From Patescibacteria group bacterium (lineage in GTDB: Bacteria; Patescibacteriota; Minisyncoccia; Moranbacterales; JAKLHP01): 15,393 nucleotides of DNA. Positions 1 to 7,150 of this stretch are shown here, in pieces. The notes beneath the pieces were generated by a model. That model worked only from the letters and a program-made list of their open reading frames with translations, searched no databases and was not told the origin of the DNA. The DNA lies in the NCBI GenBank assembly GCA_022710085.1, contig JAKLHP010000011.1, forward strand, positions 1-15,393. Direction: 5' to 3'. Numbering within the stretch: the stretch's first letter is position 1; each line of letters opens with the position of its first letter. The position numbers and the translations under genes were made by a program.

Positions 1-8
1 TCAAAAAT

Positions 9-1406
9 ATGGCTAAAAATAAGGAAAATAACGAGTTGATGGAAAAAATTGTTTCTCTTTGCAAAAGAAGAGGTTTTGTTTATCCATCATCGGAAATATA
101 TAGCGGATTTTCTGCTGTTTATGATTTTGGTCCATATGGCGTGGAACTTGAAAATAATATAAAAAAAGAGTGGTGGAAAACGATGGTCCAGATGCGAGAT
201 GATATTGTGGGACTTGATAGCGCGATTTTTATGCATCCAAAAGTTTGGGAAGCTTCCGGCCATGTGGCTGGTTTTTCTGATCCTCTCGCTGAATGTAAGA
301 ATTGCCACTCAAGAATCAGAGTTGATCATCTTCTTGAAAGTATTGGTGTTAAAGCTGATGAAAAAATAGAAGAAGAAAAGATAAATCAATTATTTTCTGA
401 AAATAAAGAAAAAATAAAATGTCCGGAATGCGGAAAAAGTGATTTTACGGATGTTAAAAAATTTAATTTGCTGGTTAAGTCGAATCTTGGAAACTTTACT
501 GGAGATTGGGACAAAGATCCCGTGTATCTAAGAGGAGAAACTTGCCAAGGAATTTATGTAAACTATAAAAATGTTTTGGATTCAACCCGGGTAAAAATTC
601 CTTTTGGAATTGCGCAAATCGGAAAAGCTTTTCGGAATGAAATTACCGCCCGCCAATTTGTTTTCCGTACTCGAGAATTTGAACAGATGGAGATGCAATA
701 TTTTACAAAACCAGATGAGGAAATGAAAGAATATGAAAAGCTTCGAGAATATCGCTGGAAATTTTACTTAAATCTGGGCATCAAAGAAGAAAATCTGAAA
801 TGGCACAAACACGATAACTTAGTTTTTTATGCCAAAGAAGCTTATGACATTGAATATAATTATCCGTTCGGATTTTCTGAATTGGAAGGCGTGCATGCCA
901 GAGGTGATTATGATTTGACCCAGCATTCCAAATTTTCCGGAAAAGACCTGGCTTACGCTGATCCAGTGACGAATGAAAAATATATACCGCATATTATTGA
1001 ATCTTCGGTGGGAACGGCCAGGACCTTTCTGGCGGTTCTCTGTGACGCATACCAGGAAGAAGAAAATAATGGTGAGATCAGGGTGGTTTTAAAGCTGGAC
1101 AAAAAACTGGCACCGATAAAAATTGCGGTATTTCCGCTTCTTAAAAATAAGCCGGAACTTGTCAAAAAGGCTAAGGAGATTTATGATAGCTTGAAATCCC
1201 GATATATGTCCGAATTTGATGATAATGGCAACATTGGCAAGAGATATCGTCGTCAGGATGAAATTGGAACGCCATATTGTATTACCATAGACTTCGATAG
1301 TCTGGAAAAAGACGATGTGACGGTGAGAGATCGGGATACGATGGGGCAGGAAAGGATAAAAATTGAAGAATTGGAAAATTATTTTGAAGATAAATTAAGT
1401 TGTTAA
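9..1406 (+). CDS. glyQS: Glycyl-tRNA synthetase, single-chain dimeric (alpha2) type
   Basis: Class II aminoacyl-tRNA synthetase that charges tRNA-Gly with glycine in the cytoplasm. The 465 residues match the usual length of the alpha2 enzyme, not the split GlyQ/GlyS form. Seen directly: the N-terminal class II core with GFVYPSSEIYSGFSAVYDFG (residues 22-41); two Cys pairs (C96/C99 and C138/C141) that look like a zinc-binding insertion; motif 2 FRNEITAR (208-215) followed by FEQMEMQYF (224-232); the glycine-site stretch SELEGVHARGDYDLTQH (290-306); motif 3 VGTARTFL (334-341); and a C-terminal anticodon-binding domain from about 368 to 450. The ATG at 9 lies at the very edge of the window, so promoter and upstream context cannot be judged. 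It is the first gene of a co-directional run; the next start codon is 11 bp after its TAA stop. Confidence 0.97.
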   Translation: MAKNKENNELMEKIVSLCKRRGFVYPSSEIYSGFSAVYDFGPYGVELENNIKKEWWKTMVQMRDDIVGLDSAIFMHPKVWEASGHVAGFSDPLAECKNCHSRIRVDHLLESIGVKADEKIEEEKINQLFSENKEKIKCPECGKSDFTDVKKFNLLVKSNLGNFTGDWDKDPVYLRGETCQGIYVNYKNVLDSTRVKIPFGIAQIGKAFRNEITARQFVFRTREFEQMEMQYFTKPDEEMKEYEKLREYRWKFYLNLGIKEENLKWHKHDNLVFYAKEAYDIEYNYPFGFSELEGVHARGDYDLTQHSKFSGKDLAYADPVTNEKYIPHIIESSVGTARTFLAVLCDAYQEEENNGEIRVVLKLDKKLAPIKIAVFPLLKNKPELVKKAKEIYDSLKSRYMSEFDDNGNIGKRYRRQDEIGTPYCITIDFDSLEKDDVTVRDRDTMGQERIKIEELENYFEDKLSC

Positions 1407-1417
1407 AATTTGGAAAT

Positions 1418-2368
1418 ATGAATCTGAAACAAATCTATAAACTAGCGATTGAAATGGGAATTAAGTCTGATTTCAGGTCCAAAGAGCATATTGCGAAAGA
1501 ACTCAAAAGAATCAAAGAGAAATATGAAAAGCTTCCCAAAGAAAAAAAAGAACTTTTTGATAAGGAAAGATTAACCAATCCGTATTCTGATACCCGGATC
1601 CACTTCGATAACGTAGAAAAAAATATTAAAAAAGTAATGGCGGGAATCGACATTGATACCGCTGAAATAATGTTGGCTGAAGAATTGGATATTGAAACTG
1701 TGCTTGCTCATCATCCAATTGGAATGGGACTAGCGGGTCTTGATGACGTCATGCATCTTCAGGCAGATGTTTTAGCGCAATATGGAGTACCAATAAATAT
1801 TGCTGAAAGCTTGATGAAAACAAGGATTAGCGAAGTAAGTCGGGGAGTCAGCGCTTCTAACCATTATAAGGCTGTCGATGCAGCAAAACTTTTGAATATT
1901 AGCTTGATAAATGTCCATACTCCAGCCGATAATCTGGTGGCGAATTTTGTGGATCAGAAAATTAGGAAAGACAAACCGGAATATGTGGAAGATATTATTC
2001 AATCGCTTTTGGAAATTCCGGAATACAAAGAAGCGGCCAAAAAAGGTTTTGGCCCAATGATATTTTCTGGATCGGAAGATAATCGAGCTGGAAAAATTGC
2101 GCTTACAGAAATTACCGGAGGAACCGAAGGAAACGTGAAGCTTTTTGAAAAAATTTCCCAAGCCGGAGTGGGAACGGTAATCGGAATGCATCTGAGCGAA
2201 GAAGGCAGAAAGGAGGCAGAAAAAGCGCATGTTAATGTGGTAATAGCCGGTCATATTTCTTCTGATTCATTGGGAATGAATTTGTTTCTGGATGAATTGG
2301 AGAAAAAAGGAATTAAAATTGTTCCCTGTTCAGGATTAATTAGATATTCAAGAAATAAGAAAAAATAG
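1418..2368 (+). CDS. Nif3-like (NGG1p-interacting factor 3) family protein
   Basis: Member of the Nif3/YbgI/DUF34 family of metal-binding proteins, whose cellular role is poorly defined; some members are linked to GTP cyclohydrolase I-like folds. Seen directly: a His pair in TVLAHHPIGMGL (H98, H99), TPADN near residue 168, a central segment carrying TEITGGTEG, and the C-terminal GHISSDSLGMN, which corresponds to the second metal-binding half of the family. I chose the ATG at 1418 (316 residues). A longer reading from the TTG at 1400 would overlap the glycyl-tRNA synthetase stop and adds only six residues. An N-terminal basic helical extension of about 70 residues precedes the recognisable family core. 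Its stop is followed after 2 bp by the M16 peptidase, so the two are almost certainly cotranscribed. Confidence 0.85.
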   Translation: MNLKQIYKLAIEMGIKSDFRSKEHIAKELKRIKEKYEKLPKEKKELFDKERLTNPYSDTRIHFDNVEKNIKKVMAGIDIDTAEIMLAEELDIETVLAHHPIGMGLAGLDDVMHLQADVLAQYGVPINIAESLMKTRISEVSRGVSASNHYKAVDAAKLLNISLINVHTPADNLVANFVDQKIRKDKPEYVEDIIQSLLEIPEYKEAAKKGFGPMIFSGSEDNRAGKIALTEITGGTEGNVKLFEKISQAGVGTVIGMHLSEEGRKEAEKAHVNVVIAGHISSDSLGMNLFLDELEKKGIKIVPCSGLIRYSRNKKK

Positions 2369-2370
2369 TT

Positions 2371-3639
2371 ATGAATTACAAAAAAACAAAACTTTCAAAC
2401 GGACTTCGTATTCTTACTGTTCCAGTGAAAAATACCCAAACAGCGACAGTAGTAGTGATGGTTGGAGTTGGTTCTCGCTATGAAACCGAAAAGGAAGCGG
2501 GCCTTTCTCATTTTATTGAGCATATGATGTTCAAGGGGACAGAAAAAAGACCGAAAACTCTGGATATTTCAGAAGAGCTGGATTCTATCGGAGGAGAATT
2601 CAATGCTTTCACGAGTTCGGATAAAACTGCGTATTATGCTAAAGTCGATTCAAAACACCTGGAGATTGCTCTAGATGTGGTTTCTGATATATTTTTGAAT
2701 TCAAAAATAGAAAATGAAGAAATTGAAAAAGAAAAAGGAACCATAATCCAAGAGATTAATATGATTGAAGACACTCCTATAGTTGATGTTGAAATTGTTC
2801 TGGGGAATCTTCTATATAAAAAAAATCCACTCGGAAGGCATATAGCGGGATTCAAAAAAACTGTTTCCACTTTCAAAAGAAAAGATTTCACTAATTATAT
2901 CAATCGTTTTTATGTAGCCAATGATACAGTAGTTTGTGTCGCTGGAAATTTCAACGAGAAAAAAGCTTTGGGACTCACAAGAAAATATTTTTCCAAAATG
3001 AAAAAGGGGATGAAGCCCAAGTATGAAAAAGTAATTGAATCCCAAAAACTTCCGGAGATGATTCTGAAAAACAAGAATACCGATCAAACTCATCTGATAT
3101 TGGGATCTAGAGCCTATGATTATAATCATAAAGACCGTTTTGTTCTGGGGCTTTTGTCTATAATTCTGGGAGGAAATATGAGCAGCCGTTTATTTACGGA
3201 AGTTCGAGAAAAAAGAGGTTTGGCATATCAAATCCGGACTTCAGTCGACTCCTTCGAAGACTGCGGATATGTTGCTACCCAAGCCGGAGTGAATCATGAT
3301 AAATTGGAAGTTACCATAGAAACAATACTTAATGAATACAGAAAAATTTCCAGAGAAAAAGTCAGCCAGAGAGAACTTCAAAACGCCAAAGAATATATCA
3401 AAGGAAAAAGTGTGATGGGTTTTGAGTCTTCAGATGAAGTGGCGATGTTTTTCGTTGATCAGGAAACGAAAAAGAAAAAAATAATGACACTTCCGGAAAT
3501 ATTCAAAAACATAGACAAAGTGACAGAAAATGATATATTGAGAGTAGCAAAAGATGTTTTCCAGAACAAGAAACTTAACCTGGCAGTTATCGGACCGCAC
3601 AAAAACGAGAAAAAACTTAAAAAAATATTGAATTTATAA
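2371..3639 (+). CDS. M16 family zinc peptidase (processing-peptidase-like)
   Basis: Inverzincin-type metalloprotease of family M16, related to mitochondrial processing peptidase beta and bacterial YmxG/PqqL. Seen directly: the inverted zinc motif HFIEH at residues 47-51, a downstream glutamate at E128 within IIQEINMIED at about the spacing expected for the third zinc ligand, and the C-terminal-half motif REKRGLAYQIRTS expected for substrate binding in the second M16 domain. Length is 422 residues, normal for a single-chain two-domain bacterial M16 protein. No signal peptide is apparent, so it should be cytoplasmic. The start is the ATG 2 bp after the Nif3-like stop; the permease begins 4 bp after its own stop. 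The natural substrate cannot be told from sequence. The active site looks complete, so this is not a degenerate M16 partner subunit. Confidence 0.93.
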   Translation: MNYKKTKLSNGLRILTVPVKNTQTATVVVMVGVGSRYETEKEAGLSHFIEHMMFKGTEKRPKTLDISEELDSIGGEFNAFTSSDKTAYYAKVDSKHLEIALDVVSDIFLNSKIENEEIEKEKGTIIQEINMIEDTPIVDVEIVLGNLLYKKNPLGRHIAGFKKTVSTFKRKDFTNYINRFYVANDTVVCVAGNFNEKKALGLTRKYFSKMKKGMKPKYEKVIESQKLPEMILKNKNTDQTHLILGSRAYDYNHKDRFVLGLLSIILGGNMSSRLFTEVREKRGLAYQIRTSVDSFEDCGYVATQAGVNHDKLEVTIETILNEYRKISREKVSQRELQNAKEYIKGKSVMGFESSDEVAMFFVDQETKKKKIMTLPEIFKNIDKVTENDILRVAKDVFQNKKLNLAVIGPHKNEKKLKKILNL

Positions 3640-3643
3640 AGGT

Positions 3644-4531
3644 ATGGTTGAAAAACGCACAATTGATATTTCTACGGGGATTATTTTCAGGACCATCCTT
3701 ATTCTTCTAGGAATGTGGTTTCTTTATCTTATTATCGATATTGTGGCGATTCTTTTTATTGCAGTCATATTTACTTCTTCCATAGAACCACTGGTAGATT
3801 GGTTTCAAAAATTAAAAGTTCCCAGATCGCTGGGCGTACTTATCGTGTATGTCCTGCTGTTCGGAAGCTTGGGAACAATGGTATATTTTTTAATCCCTCC
3901 TTTCCTAGTCCAGTTTAGAAGCTTTTCTGAGGATTTTCCGAATTATGTCGAAAGGATAATGAGTTTTTTCAGAGGAGTGGAAAGCTATGCTCAGTCTCAT
4001 AACATCGAATTTCGTCTTGAAGATTTTCTTCAGACTATCGGAGGCAATGTTTCAATGACGTCTTCGAAAATATTTTCAACAACTATCGGAGTTTTTTCCG
4101 GATTTATTTCAATGGTTGTTGTTTTATCTCTCACTTTTTATATGTCAGTAAAACGGGATGGAATGAAATCTGTTATTACTTCAATTATTCCAGAAAAACA
4201 TCATATATATGCCTCATCTCTTATTGATCGGATGAAAGAAAAAATTGGAAGATGGATGCAAGGGCAATTTCTTCTTATGATAATAATTTTTTCCTTTTAT
4301 TTTCTGACTCTTTATTTTTTGAAAGTGCCGTATGCTTTGCTTCTGGCGATTTTCGGAGGACTTTTGGAAATTATCCCGTATCTTGGACCGATTATTTCCG
4401 CGGTTCCGGCGGTTATTCTTGGATTTTTTGTTTCTCCATTGACCGGATTTCTGGTTCTGGGGGCGTATATTTTGATTCAACAAATCGAAAACAATATTAT
4501 TACCCCCCAGATAATGAAGAAAGCAGTATGA
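3644..4531 (+). CDS. AI-2E family transporter, main reading frame cut short by an in-frame TGA
   Basis: Polytopic inner-membrane protein of the AI-2E/PerM (TqsA-like) permease family. Members have been tied to export or uptake of small molecules and to sodium/proton antiport, so the substrate is not assignable. Seen directly: an N-terminal hydrophobic pair of helices (about residues 10-40), a third around 62-85 with VPRSLGVLIVYVLLFGSLG, a soluble middle section, a helix at about 150-170, and a C-terminal cluster containing LLEIIPYLGPIISAVPAVI and the family hallmark ENNIITPQIM. The frame stops at TGA 4529-4531 after 295 residues, just after ITPQIMKKAV, where the family continues with GL[HN]P. 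The missing C-terminus is intact downstream in the same frame to a TAG at 4670-4672. A modest ribosome-binding AAAGG lies directly upstream of the ATG. Whether the product functions depends on how the TGA is read. Confidence 0.85.
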   Translation: MVEKRTIDISTGIIFRTILILLGMWFLYLIIDIVAILFIAVIFTSSIEPLVDWFQKLKVPRSLGVLIVYVLLFGSLGTMVYFLIPPFLVQFRSFSEDFPNYVERIMSFFRGVESYAQSHNIEFRLEDFLQTIGGNVSMTSSKIFSTTIGVFSGFISMVVVLSLTFYMSVKRDGMKSVITSIIPEKHHIYASSLIDRMKEKIGRWMQGQFLLMIIIFSFYFLTLYFLKVPYALLLAIFGGLLEIIPYLGPIISAVPAVILGFFVSPLTGFLVLGAYILIQQIENNIITPQIMKKAV

Positions 4532-4672
4532 CTAAATCCGGTTGTTGTGATCCTGGTGCTTCTCATTGGAGCCAAAATGGGAGGAATTCTCGGAGCGATA
4601 TTAGCCGTTCCTATTGCTACAATTGTTAGCGTTTTTGTCAGGGATTTATTTGGAAAGAAAAAAGAGCTTTAG
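4529..4672 (+). pseudogene. In-frame C-terminal remainder of the AI-2E transporter beyond the TGA
   Basis: Reading on in the same frame from the TGA codon gives LNPVVVILVLLIGAKMGG, then ILGAILAVPIATIVSVFV and RDLFGKKKEL, ending at TAG 4670-4672. This is the last transmembrane helix pair and basic tail of the AI-2E family, so the full gene would be 3644-4672 with 342 codons and the TGA at codon 296. The frame is preserved and no frameshift is needed. A single G-to-T change would turn GGA, a heavily used glycine codon here, into this TGA. The possibilities are a recent nonsense mutation, a base error, or readthrough/recoding. The downstream terminator at 4699-4733 fits the TAG as the ancestral end of the gene. 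Confidence 0.85.
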
Positions 4673-4698
4673 AACTAGTTTAAATCTTGAGTATCAAC

Positions 4699-4733
4699 AA
4701 AAGCCCGGGCGGTTCATAAATGCCAGGCTTTTT
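4699..4733 (+). terminator. Rho-independent terminator after the glyQS to AI-2E transporter run
   Basis: AAAAGCC (4699-4705) pairs with GGCTTTT (4726-4732). The stem continues inward by GG/CC after one C-A mismatch, around an AT-rich loop, and a T-run follows. It sits 27 bp after the TAG that closes the full transporter frame. The A-run on the 5' side means it could also work on the opposite strand, but no minus-strand gene faces it. Confidence 0.75.
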
Positions 4734-4778
4734 GATTTATCGATTATCACGCTTCTTTCTTTGGGCAGACTAAATCAT

Positions 4779-4807
4779 TTGCAATTTTCTAGTTGCAGAT
4801 TTATTAT
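4779..4807 (+). promoter_or_regulatory. Putative sigma70-type promoter for the nucleotidyltransferase-uvrC unit
   Basis: TTGCAA (4779-4784) and TATTAT (4802-4807) are separated by 17 bp, in an AT-rich gap between a terminator and the next gene. Transcription would start near 4814 and give a leader of about 40 nt. Overlapping alternatives exist (TTGCAG at 4793, TATAAA at 4805), so the exact elements are uncertain. Confidence 0.45.
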
Positions 4808-4856
4808 AAAATATACCTTATGAAATGCTAGAAAATTAAAGAATTTGCTAGTGATT

Positions 4857-5807
4857 ATGTTAAATGATCAGGAAAAAATGTTAATTTCAACAGTAGCCTA
4901 TTATAACGAGCTGGATTATCCCTTGACGGCTTTTGAAATTTGGAAACATCTTACTGTTTTTGAGAAAAATCAAGAAAATAAATCCTTGGGCATTGAAAAG
5001 ATCATTTCAATTTTAGAAGATGAAAAAATAAAAGAATTTATCCAAGAATCCAAGGGATTTTATTTTATGAAAGGGAGATTGAAGCTTATTGAGACTAGGC
5101 TGAAAAAAAATAAAATATCATCTTTGAAGATAAAAAAATTAAGAAAAATTGCATACTTTCTCCGCTTTGTTCCTTTCGTCAGGATGATTGCCATAACCGG
5201 AAGATTGGCAATGAAAAGTGCGGAAAGAGAAAGTGATTGGGACTTGTTTATAATACTAAAAAACGGAAGGATTTGGACCGGAAGAACCATGGTCACCCTC
5301 TTTCTTCATTTGATCGGCAAAAGAAGATATGGAAAAAAAATTAAGGATAGGGCATGCTTGAATTATTTTGTTTCAGATGAGTCTTTGAAAATCGATATCG
5401 AAAACAGGCCCCTTGAGGTTAATTTATTTTCCGCCAGCGAATATTCCTTCTCAATTCCTCTGTTTGGATTTAAGAAATATCACAAATTCCAGATTAAAAA
5501 TTCCTGGATCAAAGATTTTAAACCTAATTATTCGCTTACAGAAATAAAAGATTTAAAAATGATATCAGATAACCGTTTTTCAAAATCGATAAGAAAATGC
5601 GGAGAAAAAATGCTAAGTTTCGACTTTATTGAAAACTTATTGAGAAAAGTAGAAAAAGAAAAAATTGCCAAGAATCCAAAAACTCACAAGCAAGGAAGCA
5701 TCATTGAAGCCAAAGATGAAATGCTGGTATTTCTTCCTGAGCCGCAAGGAAGAGAAATTTATGAAAGATACAGAGAGAAGTTAGCAGTTTTGGGAATATT
5801 TTTTTAA
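4857..5807 (+). CDS. Winged-helix plus nucleotidyltransferase-fold protein of unknown role
   Basis: Two-part protein of 316 residues. Residues about 5-75 look like a helix-turn-helix/winged-helix domain (KMLISTVAYYNELDYPLTAF, then a short strand with GFYFMKGR). Residues about 108-200 resemble the pol-beta/MNT nucleotidyltransferase fold, with a strand-loop MIAITGRLAMKSA (110-122) and SDWDLF (126-131) giving the Asp-x-Asp metal pair D127/D129. The usual Gly-Ser of the G[SG] signature is Gly-Arg here (G115, R116), so catalysis is not guaranteed. The rest is basic and helical with no recognised domain. I chose the ATG at 4857 rather than the in-frame TTG at 4845. It sits 3 bp upstream of uvrC and is probably cotranscribed with it. 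It may be a toxin/antitoxin-type or regulatory nucleotidyltransferase, or a non-catalytic relative. I recognise the architecture from CPR genomes but know no assigned function. Confidence 0.75.
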   Translation: MLNDQEKMLISTVAYYNELDYPLTAFEIWKHLTVFEKNQENKSLGIEKIISILEDEKIKEFIQESKGFYFMKGRLKLIETRLKKNKISSLKIKKLRKIAYFLRFVPFVRMIAITGRLAMKSAERESDWDLFIILKNGRIWTGRTMVTLFLHLIGKRRYGKKIKDRACLNYFVSDESLKIDIENRPLEVNLFSASEYSFSIPLFGFKKYHKFQIKNSWIKDFKPNYSLTEIKDLKMISDNRFSKSIRKCGEKMLSFDFIENLLRKVEKEKIAKNPKTHKQGSIIEAKDEMLVFLPEPQGREIYERYREKLAVLGIFF

Positions 5808-5810
5808 CTT

Positions 5811-7052
5811 ATGAAAAAAAACATTATCAAAAAAATTTCTTCCAATCCCGGAGTTTATATTTTTAAGAATAAATCCAGAAAAATTTTGTATATCGGCAAA
5901 GCGACAAATTTAAAAAGCCGAGTGTCTTCATATTTTTCAGGTAAGACAGAAAATCGTCCCGTCCAGTATGCTATCAATCAAATTTTCAATATAGAAACAA
6001 TTGAGACCGATTCAGTCTTGGAAGCTTTGATTTTGGAATCAAACTTAATCAAGAAGCACCAGCCGAAATACAATGTTGATTTGAAAGATGGCAAGTCTTT
6101 CAGCTATGCAATAATCACAGGAGAAAAATTTCCAAGAGTTTTAATTTTGCGGGAAACTGAATTGAAAGAAAACAAAAACATTATCAGATATACGTTTGGA
6201 CCGTATACGTCGAAAAAACAGTTAGAAATCGCACTAAAAATAATCCGGAAAATTTTTCCATATCATTCAAGTAAACAGCAGACAGAAAAAGGATGTTTGG
6301 ATTTTCAGATCGGACTCTGTTCCGGTCCATATGCCGGAGCAGTTTCCAAAGCGGATTATCTAAAAAGTATTCGGAATATCAAGATGATTCTGGAAGGAAA
6401 GAAAAAAAATCTGGTGAAGAAACTGGAAAAAGAAATGAAAGATTATGCCAAGCAGAATGAATTCGAGAGAGCCGGAGAAATTCGCAATAAAATATTTGCT
6501 CTTAACCATATTCGCGATATAGCACTCGTCTCCAAAGACATAGAACATGAAACATGGAGCACGGAACATAATTTACGAATTGAAGCCTATGATATATCAA
6601 ACATATCAGGTCAATATGCGGTTGGTTCAATGGTAGTTTTCAAAAATGGAGAACCGGAAAAATCACAGTATCGGAAATTCAAGATCAAAACTATTCAAGG
6701 CGCAGATGATGTCGGTATGATGCGGGAAGTTCTGACAAGGCGTTTTAATAATGACTGGTTGAAACCGGACTTGATTTTATTGGACGGAGGAACGGGACAT
6801 CTCAATATGTATGATAGATTAATGAGTGAATTAAAGTTAAAAATACCAGCGATTGCTGTTGCAAAAGGACCTACCCGGAAAATTTCCAATTTCCAATTTA
6901 TAATTTCCAATAAAATCCCAATGTCCAAATTTTCTAATGATTTAAAAACTATTGCAAGCGATAGGAATTTATTAGGCCGAATTATGTCCGAAGCGCATCG
7001 TTTTGCGATAACTTATCATAGAAAAGCAAGGAAAGCTTGGTTTGTAGCTTGA
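5811..7052 (+). CDS. uvrC: UvrC excinuclease subunit, short form lacking the C-terminal HhH domain
   Basis: Dual-incision nuclease of UvrABC nucleotide excision repair, acting with UvrB on damaged DNA. Seen directly: GIY-YIG nuclease (GVYIF at 14-18, YIG 27-29, conserved R37, catalytic E76 in LESNLIK); a Cys region CLDFQIGLC (162-170); a UVR motif for UvrB contact (about 203-238, KQNEFERAGEIRNKI); and an RNase H-like endonuclease with D261 (YDIS), D325 (LLDGG) and H396 (EAHRFAITYHRK). The chain ends at 413 residues, just after the endonuclease domain; the tandem helix-hairpin-helix found in the usual ~600-residue UvrC is absent and no trace follows the TGA stop. Of the four cysteines reported to hold a [4Fe-4S] cluster in E. 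coli UvrC, only two appear to be present, with Y174 at the last position. Two heptanucleotide repeat tracts lie in linker regions. The start is the ATG 3 bp after the upstream gene. Confidence 0.95.
   Translation: MKKNIIKKISSNPGVYIFKNKSRKILYIGKATNLKSRVSSYFSGKTENRPVQYAINQIFNIETIETDSVLEALILESNLIKKHQPKYNVDLKDGKSFSYAIITGEKFPRVLILRETELKENKNIIRYTFGPYTSKKQLEIALKIIRKIFPYHSSKQQTEKGCLDFQIGLCSGPYAGAVSKADYLKSIRNIKMILEGKKKNLVKKLEKEMKDYAKQNEFERAGEIRNKIFALNHIRDIALVSKDIEHETWSTEHNLRIEAYDISNISGQYAVGSMVVFKNGEPEKSQYRKFKIKTIQGADDVGMMREVLTRRFNNDWLKPDLILLDGGTGHLNMYDRLMSELKLKIPAIAVAKGPTRKISNFQFIISNKIPMSKFSNDLKTIASDRNLLGRIMSEAHRFAITYHRKARKAWFVA
6534..6568 (+). repeat. Degenerate heptanucleotide tandem repeat inside uvrC (consensus TGGAACA)
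   Basis: Five consecutive 7-mers can be read: AAAGACA, TAGAACA, TGAAACA, TGGAGCA, CGGAACA. All share an ACA or GCA end in register. They encode the polar linker KDIEHETWSTEHN between the UVR motif and the RNase H-like domain of UvrC. The tract is 35 bp, and period 7 is not a codon multiple, so the repeat is a DNA-level signal rather than a protein repeat. Confidence 0.6.
6883..6910 (+). repeat. Heptanucleotide tandem repeat inside uvrC (TTTCCAA x4)
   Basis: Four in-register 7-mers: TTTCCAA, TTTCCAA, TTTATAA, TTTCCAA. Looser out-of-register copies follow to about 6928 (for example TGTCCAA at 6922). They encode the low-complexity stretch ISNFQFIISN around residues 358-367, at a loop of the UvrC endonuclease domain between the AKG and EAHRFAI motifs. 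The reading frame stays open through the tract. Confidence 0.75.
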
Positions 7053-7077
7053 CTTTTTCTAAATAAGATTGTAACAT
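7049..7077 (+). promoter_or_regulatory. Putative sigma70-type promoter of the 115-residue orphan gene
   Basis: TTGACT (7049-7054) and TAACAT (7072-7077) are 17 bp apart. The -35 box overlaps the uvrC stop codon. Transcription would begin near 7084 and give a leader of roughly 65 nt ending in a strong Shine-Dalgarno. The leader can form a small CTCAA/TTGAG hairpin (7087-7091 with 7103-7107). Confidence 0.5.
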
Positions 7078-7136
7078 AGACAACCACTCAAGTTCTTTAT
7101 GATTGAGGCAATAAAGAAGATTTTCAATATCGCAAA

Positions 7137-7142
7137 AGGAGG
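7137..7142 (+). promoter_or_regulatory. Perfect Shine-Dalgarno AGGAGG
   Basis: AGGAGG lies 8 nt upstream of the ATG at 7151, which is optimal spacing. It fixes the start of the orphan gene. Other genes in the window have weak sites or none (for example AAAGG before the transporter, nothing clear before uvrA, ileS or the Nudix gene), so this one stands out. Confidence 0.85.
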
Positions 7143-7150
7143 AATATTGC

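Noticed and set aside
1772..2254. 160-codon open frame antisense to the Nif3-like gene
   Set aside because: It lies wholly opposite a well-supported gene, has no recognisable motif, and its low-complexity Phe/Ser-rich composition is typical of the reverse strand of AT-rich coding DNA.
4252..4629. Alternative plus-strand frame over the 3' half of the transporter, suggesting a frameshift
   Set aside because: The transporter homology continues in the original frame through the TGA to TAG 4670-4672. The other frame encodes no transporter-like sequence, so the lesion is a nonsense codon, not a frameshift.
6534..6928. Repeat tracts in uvrC as a CRISPR array
   Set aside because: The units are only 7 bp, directly contiguous and without spacers. 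They lie inside an open coding frame and no cas gene is present.
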